DNA of 13,546 nucleotides from Candidatus Acidiferrum typicum (GCA_025463105.1 JAOAPW010000273.1:1-13546), one strand, 5' to 3'. Shown: positions 6,425-13,165, counted from the stretch's first letter. Program-made: numbers and translations. The notes: generated by a model from the letters alone, not told the origin.

Positions 6425-7144
6425 TTACAAGCTGCGCGCGACGCGAAATCCGTAATCGGCATACTTGAACTCTGGCGGGATGCTGGAACGCGCCGCGGTG
6501 CGCGTGACCTTGATGTGGTGACGCCAGGAGCCGCCACGCGATGCCCGACGGCTGCCCGCGGATGGTCCTGGCGGATTAAGTTCTGGAGAGCAAGCGTAAT
6601 ACCCGGCGTCGTACCAGTCAGAACACCATTCGTGCACGTTGTCGCCGAGATTGAATAGTCCGTAAGCATTTGCTGAATACAAGCCGACGGGTTCGGGCCC
6701 CGTCTTCCAGCGGTTGGCATATTCGGGAAGTTTTTCCGGCGGGCAGTCGCCCCAAGGGTAGGTAGAATTTTCCACGCCGCCGCGTGCAGCGCGCTCCCAT
6801 TCGGCTTCAGTGGGCAAGCGATACTGTTTGCCGCCCGCGAGCGTCAGCCAGTCACAATACGCCACCGCGTCCAGCCACGATACCGCCACGACGGGCTGCT
6901 TCGGATGATTGAAGCTGAAATCTCCCCAGGATAATGGCATCGTGTGCCGCGTGGCTTCCAGAAATCTGGAATATTCCTCATTTGTCGTTTGGTATGCAGC
7001 CAGCTCGAAGGCGTCTACCCAGACACGATGTCTGGGTTTTTCATCATCGCGTCCGTCATCGCAACCCATCCAGAACCAACCTTCGGGAATATTTCGCATG
7101 ACGGGCTCAATGGCTGCGATTCGCGAAGGTTGGCCTGAGGACAT
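6425..7144 (-). CDS. FGE-sulfatase-fold (SUMF1-like) protein lacking catalytic cysteines
   Basis: The 239 residues cover one formylglycine-generating-enzyme fold. It opens with IPEGWFWMGCDDGRDDEKPRHRV (19-41), then AYQTTNEEYSRFL, PVVAVSWLDAVAYCDWL (84-100), RLPTEAEWERAARGG (109-123), YPWGD, NLGDNVHEWCSDWY (165-178), SRGGSWRHH (202-210) and a closing YGFRVARSL. In true formylglycine generators the segment after GGSW/GGSY carries two copper-binding cysteines. Here the residues are RHHIKVTRTAARS with no cysteine, so sulfatase activation is unlikely. It more likely serves as a ligand-binding or other enzyme domain of the broad family. No signal peptide is seen, so it is probably cytoplasmic. The start ATG 7144 has AGGAG about 10 nt upstream. 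No sulfatase gene is nearby. Confidence 0.9.
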   Translation of the reverse strand: MSSGQPSRIAAIEPVMRNIPEGWFWMGCDDGRDDEKPRHRVWVDAFELAAYQTTNEEYSRFLEATRHTMPLSWGDFSFNHPKQPVVAVSWLDAVAYCDWLTLAGGKQYRLPTEAEWERAARGGVENSTYPWGDCPPEKLPEYANRWKTGPEPVGLYSANAYGLFNLGDNVHEWCSDWYDAGYYACSPELNPPGPSAGSRRASRGGSWRHHIKVTRTAARSSIPPEFKYADYGFRVARSL

Positions 7145-7451
7145 TTTTTTGAAGCTCCTGCGGATAACGGCTGAATCGAATGCGGGCCATTCATAACCCG
7201 CCTGAGTCGCTACTCGTTTCAGCCGGTGTCTGAAAGGGATCCCAAGTGAGCATTCTAACGCATTGCGCTTGTATTTTTGGGGCCATGGGAGGAGAATTCA
7301 AGCAAAGCAAAACAAGTTAATGCCCCCACCCGGAAATGTGACGAACTGTGCACAGCGCAGCCTGCTTGCAGTACAATGCTGGCACAGACACCGGGCCAGG
7401 TCACTTTCGAACCGGTAGTATGAATGGAATCTCGACAGGAGGACCAAACAA
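7145..7451. other. Divergent intergenic region between the SUMF1-like gene and the two-component genes
   Basis: These 307 bases hold no supported gene. The right part carries a candidate promoter and palindrome for the regulator gene (7346-7377) and its AGGAGG ribosome-binding site (7437-7442). On the left, TAGAAT on the minus strand (7252-7257) could be a -10 for the SUMF1-like gene, but I see no matching -35. Confidence 0.6.
7346..7377 (+). promoter_or_regulatory. Candidate promoter with palindromic operator before the response regulator
   Basis: TGCACA (7349-7354) and TACAAT (7372-7377) are spaced 17 bp apart, with four and five matches to the sigma-70 elements. The -35 lies inside a perfect 10-bp palindrome, CTGTGCACAG (7346-7355). 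A second symmetric motif, CTGC-TT-GCAG (7362-7371), fills the spacer. A regulator bound here would block or steer polymerase, possibly the gene's own product. This is inference. Confidence 0.4.
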
Positions 7452-8129
7452 GTGCGAGTGCTTGTTGTGGAGGATGAGCGACGCTTGTCGGATAACATCG
7501 CGCGAGCTTTGCGTGAAAGCGCCGGGTACGCCGTCGATATTGCTACCGACGGCGCCCAGGGATTCTACCTTGCTGAATCGAACGCCTACGATCTGATCAT
7601 TCTGGACCTGATGCTGCCAAAGCTTGATGGACAAAGCCTCCTGGTCCGCTATCGCAAACGTGGTCATGAGACGCCGGTGCTCGTGCTGAGCGCGCGCGAC
7701 GAAAAAGAATCCGTCGTGAAGCTGCTCAACGCCGGCGCCGATGACTACATTGCAAAACCTTTTGATCTGGGCGAGTTCCTTGCGCGCGCGAAAGCCCTGG
7801 TCCGCCGAGGAGCTGGACAACATTCCCCGGTCATTTCCATTGGTGATCTTCAACTCGACACGGTTTCCCGGTCCGTGCGAAGGGGAAACAAGGAAGTTGC
7901 TCTCGCTCCCATGGAATACCGCGTCCTCGAATATTTGGGGCATCGCCCGCGAGCGGTAGTTTCAAAAACGGAGCTCCTCGAACATCTCTACGACTACAAC
8001 TGGGAGAAATTCAGCAACGTCATCGAGGTCTACATCTCCGGATTGCGCCGCAAGATCGACGATTGCAGCGATGAAAAGCTGATTCACACAGTTCGCGGAC
8101 ACGGATACGTACTGCGGCCCAGCCGTTAG
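7452..8129 (+). CDS. OmpR/PhoB-family response regulator
   Basis: This is a 225-residue DNA-binding response regulator, phosphorylated by the kinase encoded next. The receiver domain (1-115) has acidic pocket E7/D8, phospho-acceptor D52 in IILDLMLPKLDG, switch residue S80 (VLVLSARD) and K102 in IAKPFD. A winged-helix effector domain (about 127-222) follows, with LAPMEYRVLEYLGHRPRAVVSK, an NVIEVYISGLRRKID recognition-helix region and the terminal HTVRGHGYVL hairpin. The start is GTG 7452, supported by AGGAGG at 7437-7442 with a 9-nt spacer. The kinase begins 49 bp after the stop, so the two are probably one transcript. The target genes are unknown. Confidence 0.96.
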   Translation: MRVLVVEDERRLSDNIARALRESAGYAVDIATDGAQGFYLAESNAYDLIILDLMLPKLDGQSLLVRYRKRGHETPVLVLSARDEKESVVKLLNAGADDYIAKPFDLGEFLARAKALVRRGAGQHSPVISIGDLQLDTVSRSVRRGNKEVALAPMEYRVLEYLGHRPRAVVSKTELLEHLYDYNWEKFSNVIEVYISGLRRKIDDCSDEKLIHTVRGHGYVLRPSR

Positions 8130-8178
8130 TTCCGGGTGCCGAAAGGATGAGCACGCTGCACCGGGAGCCGCCCAGAGA

Positions 8179-9612
8179 ATGAAAAGCTTCTCGCTGACAA
8201 GACGCATCATCGCGACAGTAGTTACGTGTCAGCTTGTGCTGGCTGTCGGTCTGACCCTGGTTGCCGTGATGTACGGTCGCACGGAACTCATGGGGGCATT
8301 TGATACCGCGCTCGAAGGCAAAGCCATGAGCGCTCTGGCTCTGGTGCAGTTCGCACAGCCGACAGGCCACGACTTGATGTTTGATTTCGCGCTGCTGCCT
8401 CCCCCCTCGGATCCCATGCACCAGGATCAATATGAAATACAATCCTCAGATGGCCATCTGGTTGCCCGCTCGGCCGGCTGGGACGATGTTCCCGCGGAAG
8501 TGTCACAGTCCGAGCGGTCTCATGCCGACTTCAAATTAGCCGGAGCCCCCTATCGAGCCCTTGTATTAAGGAATGTTCCAATTTTCGATAAGGTGATTAA
8601 GGAAGATGGGCAGGCAGAACCCCCGGTAAGAGTAAGCCTCGTTTACGCATCGTCTCTGGCTGGCAGCCGCCTGCGATTGGCGCAACTCGCGGCTCTGGTA
8701 GGCGCGACAAGTATCTTGCTCTTGCTGCTGACCAGTGCGTTCGCTGTCTGGAGCGTCCGACACGGGCTCGCCCCTTTGCACGAATTAGCCGCGCAGGCGA
8801 ACACCATCTCTATACACAACTGGAACTTCAGCGCGCCTTCCGGTGACTCCATGGCAACGGAGCTTGCTCCGTTCGTGCACGCGATCGAAGCGGTTCTCGC
8901 CCGGCTCAAGGATTCTTTCCGCCAGCAGCGTGATTTCACAAATGATGCAGCGCACGAACTGAAGACATCCGTGGCCATCGTCAAATCTACATTGCAATCC
9001 TTGCTTCATCGGCCTCGCACGCAACAAGAATATCAAACCGAACTCGAAGGATTGCTGGGCGATTGCGCGCGGCTGGAAGATTTGCTGGGGCGGATGCTTC
9101 GATTGGCGCGCCTCGAACAATTCGCGGAGGACGGCGTCACGCCCAATCGGGCCACGACGGAACTTACATCCACGTGCGAGTCAGCCATTTCGCGCATTCG
9201 CAAAGTAGCCCAGGAAAGAAATATTTCTCTCGAGTTTGAAAGCCCTGCCGCGGTGTACATGCGGGCAGATCCGGAGGACCTCGAACTGATTTGGCTTAAC
9301 CTTCTCGAAAATGCGGTTCAGTACAGTCCGGAGGACTCCACAGTGACGTTGCGTGTCCGGCGCGATGGCGCGGCCATGGTGGAAATATCCGTCATGGATT
9401 CCGGACCCGGGATCCCTCCTGAGGAGTTGCCTCACATCTTCGAGCGTTTTCATCGCGGCGACCCTTCCCGCGCGCGTTCGACCGGAGGCTTCGGTCTGGG
9501 TCTGGCAATTTGCAAAGCGCTTGTGGATGCATACAACGGCACGATTGAAGCTATCAATCTTCCTGGCCAGGGAACCCAAATGCGCGTGCAATTGCCCGCC
9601 GAGTCCAATTGA
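8179..9612 (+). CDS. Sensor histidine kinase (HAMP-HisKA-HATPase)
   Basis: This is a 477-residue inner-membrane kinase, partner of the preceding regulator. TM1 spans about 8-32 and TM2 about 167-192. The periplasmic sensor between them (33-165) resembles the small sensor domains of QseC/TctE-type kinases. A HAMP linker (193-245) leads to the dimerisation helix with phospho-acceptor H259 in NDAAHELKTSVAIVKS. The usual HELRTP proline is serine (S264, TCC), while T263 (H+4), used by HisKA phosphatases, is kept. The ATPase domain shows the N-box LIWLNLLENAVQYSP (370-384), G1 DSGPGIP (407-413), F-box IFERFHRG (420-427) and G2 GGFGLGLAI (436-444). All catalytic boxes are intact. The start is ATG 8179, with GGGAG (8163-8167) 11 nt upstream. 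An 11-codon frame from 8147 ends in an ATGA overlap with this start, so coupling is conceivable. Confidence 0.95.
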   Translation: MKSFSLTRRIIATVVTCQLVLAVGLTLVAVMYGRTELMGAFDTALEGKAMSALALVQFAQPTGHDLMFDFALLPPPSDPMHQDQYEIQSSDGHLVARSAGWDDVPAEVSQSERSHADFKLAGAPYRALVLRNVPIFDKVIKEDGQAEPPVRVSLVYASSLAGSRLRLAQLAALVGATSILLLLLTSAFAVWSVRHGLAPLHELAAQANTISIHNWNFSAPSGDSMATELAPFVHAIEAVLARLKDSFRQQRDFTNDAAHELKTSVAIVKSTLQSLLHRPRTQQEYQTELEGLLGDCARLEDLLGRMLRLARLEQFAEDGVTPNRATTELTSTCESAISRIRKVAQERNISLEFESPAAVYMRADPEDLELIWLNLLENAVQYSPEDSTVTLRVRRDGAAMVEISVMDSGPGIPPEELPHIFERFHRGDPSRARSTGGFGLGLAICKALVDAYNGTIEAINLPGQGTQMRVQLPAESN

Positions 9613-9658
9613 ACGCAGGTTCACTTATTCGCACTCACTGACACTGACACTACTTTTT

Positions 9659-9685
9659 ATCAGATGGGGCGTGGTGTACTCTGAT
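9659..9685. promoter_or_regulatory. Inverted repeat upstream of the glycine-zipper gene
   Basis: ATCAGA (9659-9664) and TCTGAT (9680-9685) are perfect inverted half-sites with a 15-bp gap, centred about 60 bp before the ATG at 9731. Centre-to-centre spacing of 21 bp is about two helical turns, as for a dimeric regulator. No clear -35/-10 pair was assigned. It could be a target of the two-component regulator just upstream (inference). Confidence 0.25.
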
Positions 9686-9730
9686 TTTCCACTCGAGCAG
9701 AAGATTCACAGTGCATTCAAGGAGGCGGAC

Positions 9731-10579
9731 ATGAAAACTCACAAGCTGTTGCTCGCTACTGTCGCATCGATTATTCTCGTTTTGTTCTGTCTCGCCGCTT
9801 CAGCCGATACGCTGCAATTAAGAGATGGTCGCGTGGTCCAGGGCAGATTTCTGGGCGGGACGCAGGCCAGCGTTCAATTCGAAACCAACGGAAAGATCGA
9901 TCTCTACGATGTGGATCAAGTTATTTCCATCACCTTTACGCGCGCTCCGTCAGCTTCGACGGACATGCGCATGGCCCCGCCTCCTCGCGATCGGGATCGT
10001 GATCGTGATCGTGACCGGGACCGGGACCGGGATGCTGACGCGATGGCCAATCCCCAGAGGAGCGACTCTGGACTTACCGTTCCAGCTGGAACCAGTATCC
10101 TGGTACGCATGATTGACAGCGTGGATTCCAATAAAAATCATGTGGGTGACCGCTTCCGGGCCAGCCTGGAGCAGGACCTCGCCGTCGACGGAGAGGTAGT
10201 AGCGCGGCGCGGGGCCGACGTCTACGGGCGGCTGGCCGAAGCGAAAGAGTCAGGACGTTTCGAAGGCAGGTCGCAACTCAAACTGGAACTGACTGATATC
10301 CTCATCAACGCGCGGCTGCAGCCCATTATGTCCGGCGACTATGAAGTATCTGGCTCTTCACGCGGTGCGGACACAGCGAAAAAAGTAGGTGTTGGCGCGG
10401 TCGCCGGCACGGTGATCGGTGCGATTGCCGGTGGAGGCAAGGGTGCCGCGATCGGCGCAGGCGTTGGAGCCGGAGCGGGCGCCGCCGTACAAGTGATGAC
10501 CAAGGGTGAGCAGGTCCATGTGCCCAGTGAGACCCTGCTCGATTTTCGTATCGCCCAACCGTTTGCAGTCACACGATAG
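9731..10579 (+). CDS. Secreted glycine-zipper protein with Arg-Asp repeat
   Basis: The protein has 282 residues. The start is ATG 9731, with AAGGAGG ending 5 nt upstream; the frame open from 9353 overlaps the kinase and is not real before this point. A signal peptide (1-25, cleavage ASA-D) leads to a small beta domain, DTLQLRDGRVVQGRFLGG to about 70. A linker then contains eight exact Arg-Asp pairs (86-101). The main domain (about 115-210: VPAGTSILVRMIDSVDSNK, VGDRFRASLEQDL, an RRGADVYGRL segment) resembles secreted beta-rich proteins common in Acidobacteriota. A glycine-zipper stretch (219-256) reads VGAVAGTVIGAIAGGGKGAA and could insert in a membrane. The C-terminus is VPSETLLDFRIAQP. An envelope location is likely; no activity is known. 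It follows the kinase by 118 bp. Confidence 0.88.
   Translation: MKTHKLLLATVASIILVLFCLAASADTLQLRDGRVVQGRFLGGTQASVQFETNGKIDLYDVDQVISITFTRAPSASTDMRMAPPPRDRDRDRDRDRDRDRDADAMANPQRSDSGLTVPAGTSILVRMIDSVDSNKNHVGDRFRASLEQDLAVDGEVVARRGADVYGRLAEAKESGRFEGRSQLKLELTDILINARLQPIMSGDYEVSGSSRGADTAKKVGVGAVAGTVIGAIAGGGKGAAIGAGVGAGAGAAVQVMTKGEQVHVPSETLLDFRIAQPFAVTR
9986..10033 (+). repeat. Eight 6-bp units encoding (Arg-Asp)8
   Basis: Eight tandem hexamers of the form CGN-GAY run in frame from codon 86 of the secreted protein: CGCGAT, CGGGAT, CGTGAT twice, CGTGAC, CGGGAC twice and CGGGAT. Slippage would change length by whole Arg-Asp pairs without a frameshift. The units differ in third bases, so the array is not freshly expanded. 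Confidence 0.85.
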
Positions 10580-10583
10580 GGGT

Positions 10584-10692
10584 GCGGGCTCCGCTTGGAG
10601 CCCGCCGGGATAGCGTGCGGGCTCCGCTTGGAGCCCGCCAAAATAAGACGCGGGCTCTGCTTGCTTGTCCTGTAAAAGGTAGGATAGCCCGC
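10584..10692. repeat. Tandem 33-bp-period hairpin repeats, third copy interrupted
   Basis: Unit 1 is GCGGGCTCC (10584-10592), loop GCTT, GGAGCCCGC (10597-10605), a perfect 9-bp stem. Unit 2 is identical at 10617-10638. Unit 3 starts at 10650 with GCGGGCT but its closing AGCCCGC is at 10686-10692, because about 21 extra bases containing TCCT and AGGA arms lie inside the loop. Starts are exactly 33 bp apart. The array begins only five bases after the secreted-protein stop and could end its transcript, although no T-run follows. Confidence 0.75.
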
Positions 10693-10779
10693 CACGATAA
10701 GCGTTCTAGGTATTAAGAGGTAGTAATCAACCGATTTCGTACTTCCGAGGCACTATTGGTAGATTCAGCAAGAAATCTC

Positions 10780-10808
10780 TTGCGCGCCTCACTCCTACTG
10801 CGTAATAT
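10780..10808 (+). promoter_or_regulatory. Weak candidate promoter for the XRE regulator
   Basis: TTGCGC (10780-10785) and TAATAT (10803-10808) are 17 bp apart, each a partial sigma-70 match; TATACT (10806-10811) overlaps as an alternative -10. Just upstream is the inverted repeat AGATT/AATCT (10761-10765 with 10774-10778), a possible operator. Confidence 0.3.
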
Positions 10809-10837
10809 ACTCGCGAAATTGGAAGGTTGTGGTTGTC

Positions 10838-11254
10838 GTGCCAAAAGAGAAGCCGAAGGTCAATATCGGTGAAGTAATTCGGAGTTATCGCGGCCAGCGA
10901 GGTCTTTCGCAGGGCGATATCGAGCGACGGACCGGATTACTGCGTTGCTATCTTTCCCGTGTCGAGAATGGCCACACCGTACCATCTCTTGAGACGCTTG
11001 CGAAAATCGCCGAAGCCATGGAAATTGCGCTTGCTGATTTCTTTCCTGGCGCTGAAACTCCGCGCGACCGCGACACCCAGAAAATGCTCGGTGAGCTTTC
11101 CGAAGACGAAATCCGTTTTCTTTCCGAAATCAAAAAATACAGCACGACTCTTTCCGAAGGGGACAAACGGCTGGTTCTGGCCATGATCCGAAAAATGGCC
11201 ACCGTAATGCCCCTGCCAACACGCAAACCTGTCGCCCGCCGCTCCGCATATTAA
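10838..11254 (+). CDS. XRE-family helix-turn-helix transcriptional regulator
   Basis: This is a small cytoplasmic DNA-binding protein. I use GTG 10838 (138 aa, MPKEKPKVNIGEVIRSYR) because GGAAGG (10821-10826) is then 11 nt away; GTG 10829 would be only 2 nt from it. Residues 10-65 form a lambda-repressor-like five-helix domain: GEVIRSYRGQRGLSQGDIERRTGL, then the recognition helix RCYLSRVENGHTVPS (36-50), then LETLAKIAEAMEIALADFF. Residues 70-138 are a charged, probably helical tail (ELSEDEIRFLSEIKKYSTTLSEGDKRLVLAMI) that may dimerise or sense a signal. C37 is the only cysteine and lies in the recognition helix. A peroxiredoxin gene follows 62 bp later on the same strand. Its targets are unknown. 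Confidence 0.92.
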   Translation: MPKEKPKVNIGEVIRSYRGQRGLSQGDIERRTGLLRCYLSRVENGHTVPSLETLAKIAEAMEIALADFFPGAETPRDRDTQKMLGELSEDEIRFLSEIKKYSTTLSEGDKRLVLAMIRKMATVMPLPTRKPVARRSAY

Positions 11255-11316
11255 ATCGAAGCTGTTCCATAAGTTCGATAAGAAGTTGTCAGTTTTATCC
11301 CCATCTCAAGGACTTA

Positions 11317-11916
11317 ATGATAATGACAAAGGGTAGCGTGGAAACTCCCGATTGGTCCGTGATCCCGGCACCGACAGACGATGGCGCGGCCCGCCACCTG
11401 ACTGGCGTCCGCTTGCCGTCCTCATCGCTACCCGCCACGGACGAGACGACGGTTAACCTTGCGCAATTGCCCGGCCTTGTCATTGTCTATGCCTATCCCA
11501 GGACAGGAATTCCTGGGATTGAAAACCCAGCCGGATGGGACCTCATCCCTGGAGCGCGCGGTTGTACGCCGCAGTCATGCTCATTTCGGGATCATTTTGC
11601 GGAGTTGAAAGCTCTAGGCGTCAAACATCTCTTCGGTCTCTCGGTGCAGGACACAGCCTATCAGCGCGAGGTTGTCGACCGATTGCACCTGCCGTTTCCA
11701 ATCCTTTCGGACGAGCACCTTGAATTAACCCGATCGTTGCGATTACCAACCTTTGAGACTGGTGGGATGACACTGTTGAAACGTCTGACTCTAGTGATCA
11801 ACGATGGGAGAATAGAGCACGTCTTTTACCCCGTTTTTCCGCCGGACCGGAATGCGAGCGAGGTGCTGGCTTGGCTGGCGACCAGGAATTTATCGCTAGA
11901 AGGACGTCTTGAATAA
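11317..11916 (+). CDS. BCP/AhpC-TSA-like peroxiredoxin
   Basis: This 199-residue thiol peroxidase probably reduces H2O2 or organic hydroperoxides with electrons from thioredoxin. The thioredoxin-fold core starts near residue 46. YAYPRTGIPG (59-67) is followed by GARGCTPQSCSFRDHFAEL (79-97). C83 fits the peroxidatic cysteine, and C88, five residues later, fits the resolving cysteine of the BCP/PrxQ CxxxxC type. Between the PRTG turn and C83 lie about 20 residues, longer than in classical Prx, where the threonine is close to the cysteine. R156 in LLKRLTLVIN is a candidate for the conserved active-site arginine. No signal peptide is seen, so it is probably cytoplasmic. AAGGA (11308-11312) serves ATG 11317 or, with better spacing, ATG 11323. 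It lies 62 bp after the XRE regulator and converges on the flavoprotein gene. Confidence 0.88.
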   Translation: MIMTKGSVETPDWSVIPAPTDDGAARHLTGVRLPSSSLPATDETTVNLAQLPGLVIVYAYPRTGIPGIENPAGWDLIPGARGCTPQSCSFRDHFAELKALGVKHLFGLSVQDTAYQREVVDRLHLPFPILSDEHLELTRSLRLPTFETGGMTLLKRLTLVINDGRIEHVFYPVFPPDRNASEVLAWLATRNLSLEGRLE

Positions 11917-11923
11917 TCCGTGG

Positions 11924-11951
11924 GTTAAAAGCCAGGATGGCTCAACTTAAC
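11924..11951. terminator. Possible stem-loop between convergent genes
   Basis: AGCCA (11930-11934) and TGGCT (11938-11942) form a short stem with loop GGA, flanked by GTTAA (11924-11928) and TTAAC (11947-11951). It sits in the 55-bp gap between the convergent peroxiredoxin and flavoprotein genes. There is no long T-run, so a terminator role is tentative. Confidence 0.3.
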
Positions 11952-11971
11952 TACGGAACAAGTGGCAACTC

Positions 11972-13165
11972 TTACTGCAGATTTTCCGTGCTGGTCGCAG
12001 GAGCGCTCTTGGCCAGCGCCGCCTGTCTTTTCGTCAAGCTGCCGACAACTTCCGCCAGTGTGGTCCCGCACTGCGCCCAGAGCCGACGCTTCAAGCTGCA
12101 ATAATCCTGCGCGCCGCCGAACACGTCAGCCATCAACGCACGAAATGTCGGGCTTCGCTCGATGAATTGAATCATTCGTGTGGCCACCGCCCCGCCTAGA
12201 AATCGTCCTCGGTAAAATCGCCGCGCAATCCGCGTGGCAAATTCCAGATCGGCGGAAAACGCCTTGCGGACCCGCGCGGGATATTCGCGAGGTTTGCCGG
12301 CAATCACCGCCTGAGCCAGCAGATCACCCGAGCGCAATGCGTAGTAGAGGCCTTCGCCGGTGATTGGGTCCACCCAGGCGGCAGCGTCGCCCACCAGCGC
12401 CCAGTTGCGTCCAACGACGCGCCGCGCGGAAAGAGTTTGCTGTTGTGGCGATGGAAGCACATGACTATAGAACTGCGCGCCGTCGCGCGAAATCCGTTCT
12501 TCAGCCATAAATGCGTGCAAGTGCCGGCGCAATTCCTGGCTGGTATGCCGTGCCATGCTGCCGCAAATCCCTACCGAGAGATGATCGCATCGGGGGAACG
12601 ACCACAAATAACCCTCAAATCCTCGCAGAAATTTTACGGAAATACCTTCCGCCTGGGCTGGCACGAAGTAGCCAAGCGTCATTTCGAGATCGCTGCGCAT
12701 CAGGCGACTGGTATCAGGCAGCAAAGAATTGCGCGCTCCCGCCGCGATGACGACGAAGTCCGCCTCAACCCGATTTTCACCGATAGTGAGTTTGGCGCGT
12801 TCACCTTCAGCGTCGATGTGATTCACACGCGAACGCACAACGCGGCATCCGGCCGCCTCGGCCCGTTCCAGAAGCAGCCCGTTCAGCACCGTTCTGGAAT
12901 AAATAACGATGGGATGATCGAGCGTCAACTGAGCGCGGTGACCTTTGCTGGAGATCAGCTCGACGGTACGAATAAGTTTTTTGGGATAGGGCCCATCAAG
13001 AAGAAAAGGATATGCTTTGATCGCCTTGTGCGTTAAGCCGCCGCCACAAGGTTTTTCCCAGGCCAGATGCTCGTCGTAAATCGTGACGCTGTACCCGGAA
13101 CGCGCCAGACGTTCTCCGCACATCGCGCCGGCCGGGCCGCCGCCCACAACCGCAATATCACGCAT
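11972..13165 (-). CDS. Geranylgeranyl-reductase-family FAD-dependent oxidoreductase
   Basis: This 397-residue flavoprotein belongs to a family that saturates isoprenoid chains, for example in chlorophyll side chains, archaeal lipids and mycobacterial menaquinone. Numbered from ATG 13165 (GAGG 7 nt upstream; a GTG at 13201 would add 12 unlikely residues), it has the dinucleotide-binding motif AVVGGGPAGAMCGERLARSG (5-24), an E/D-rich strand end (TIYDEH), then EKPCGGGLT (about 37-45), typical of this family. In the middle VIAAGARN closes the FAD site. ALVGDAAAWVDPITGEGLYYALRSG, about two-thirds along, is the conserved GD segment contacting FAD. The C-terminal 110 residues are basic and partly hydrophobic, as in membrane-associated members. 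The substrate is unknown; a quinone or polyprenyl lipid is plausible. A membrane-protein gene lies 66 bp upstream on the same strand. Confidence 0.9.
   Translation of the reverse strand: MRDIAVVGGGPAGAMCGERLARSGYSVTIYDEHLAWEKPCGGGLTHKAIKAYPFLLDGPYPKKLIRTVELISSKGHRAQLTLDHPIVIYSRTVLNGLLLERAEAAGCRVVRSRVNHIDAEGERAKLTIGENRVEADFVVIAAGARNSLLPDTSRLMRSDLEMTLGYFVPAQAEGISVKFLRGFEGYLWSFPRCDHLSVGICGSMARHTSQELRRHLHAFMAEERISRDGAQFYSHVLPSPQQQTLSARRVVGRNWALVGDAAAWVDPITGEGLYYALRSGDLLAQAVIAGKPREYPARVRKAFSADLEFATRIARRFYRGRFLGGAVATRMIQFIERSPTFRALMADVFGGAQDYCSLKRRLWAQCGTTLAEVVGSLTKRQAALAKSAPATSTENLQ

Noticed and set aside
7401..7943. Minus-strand frame (180 aa) opposite the response regulator
   Set aside because: The opposite strand encodes an unmistakable receiver domain with all active-site residues.
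9353..9730. Upstream extension of the glycine-zipper protein frame
   Set aside because: It overlaps the catalytic domain of the kinase in another frame; the ATG at 9731 has a strong ribosome-binding site and starts a signal peptide.
12437..13036. Plus-strand frame (199 aa) opposite the flavoprotein gene
   Set aside because: The minus strand carries the FAD-binding motifs of a complete flavoprotein; the plus-strand frame has no recognisable features.
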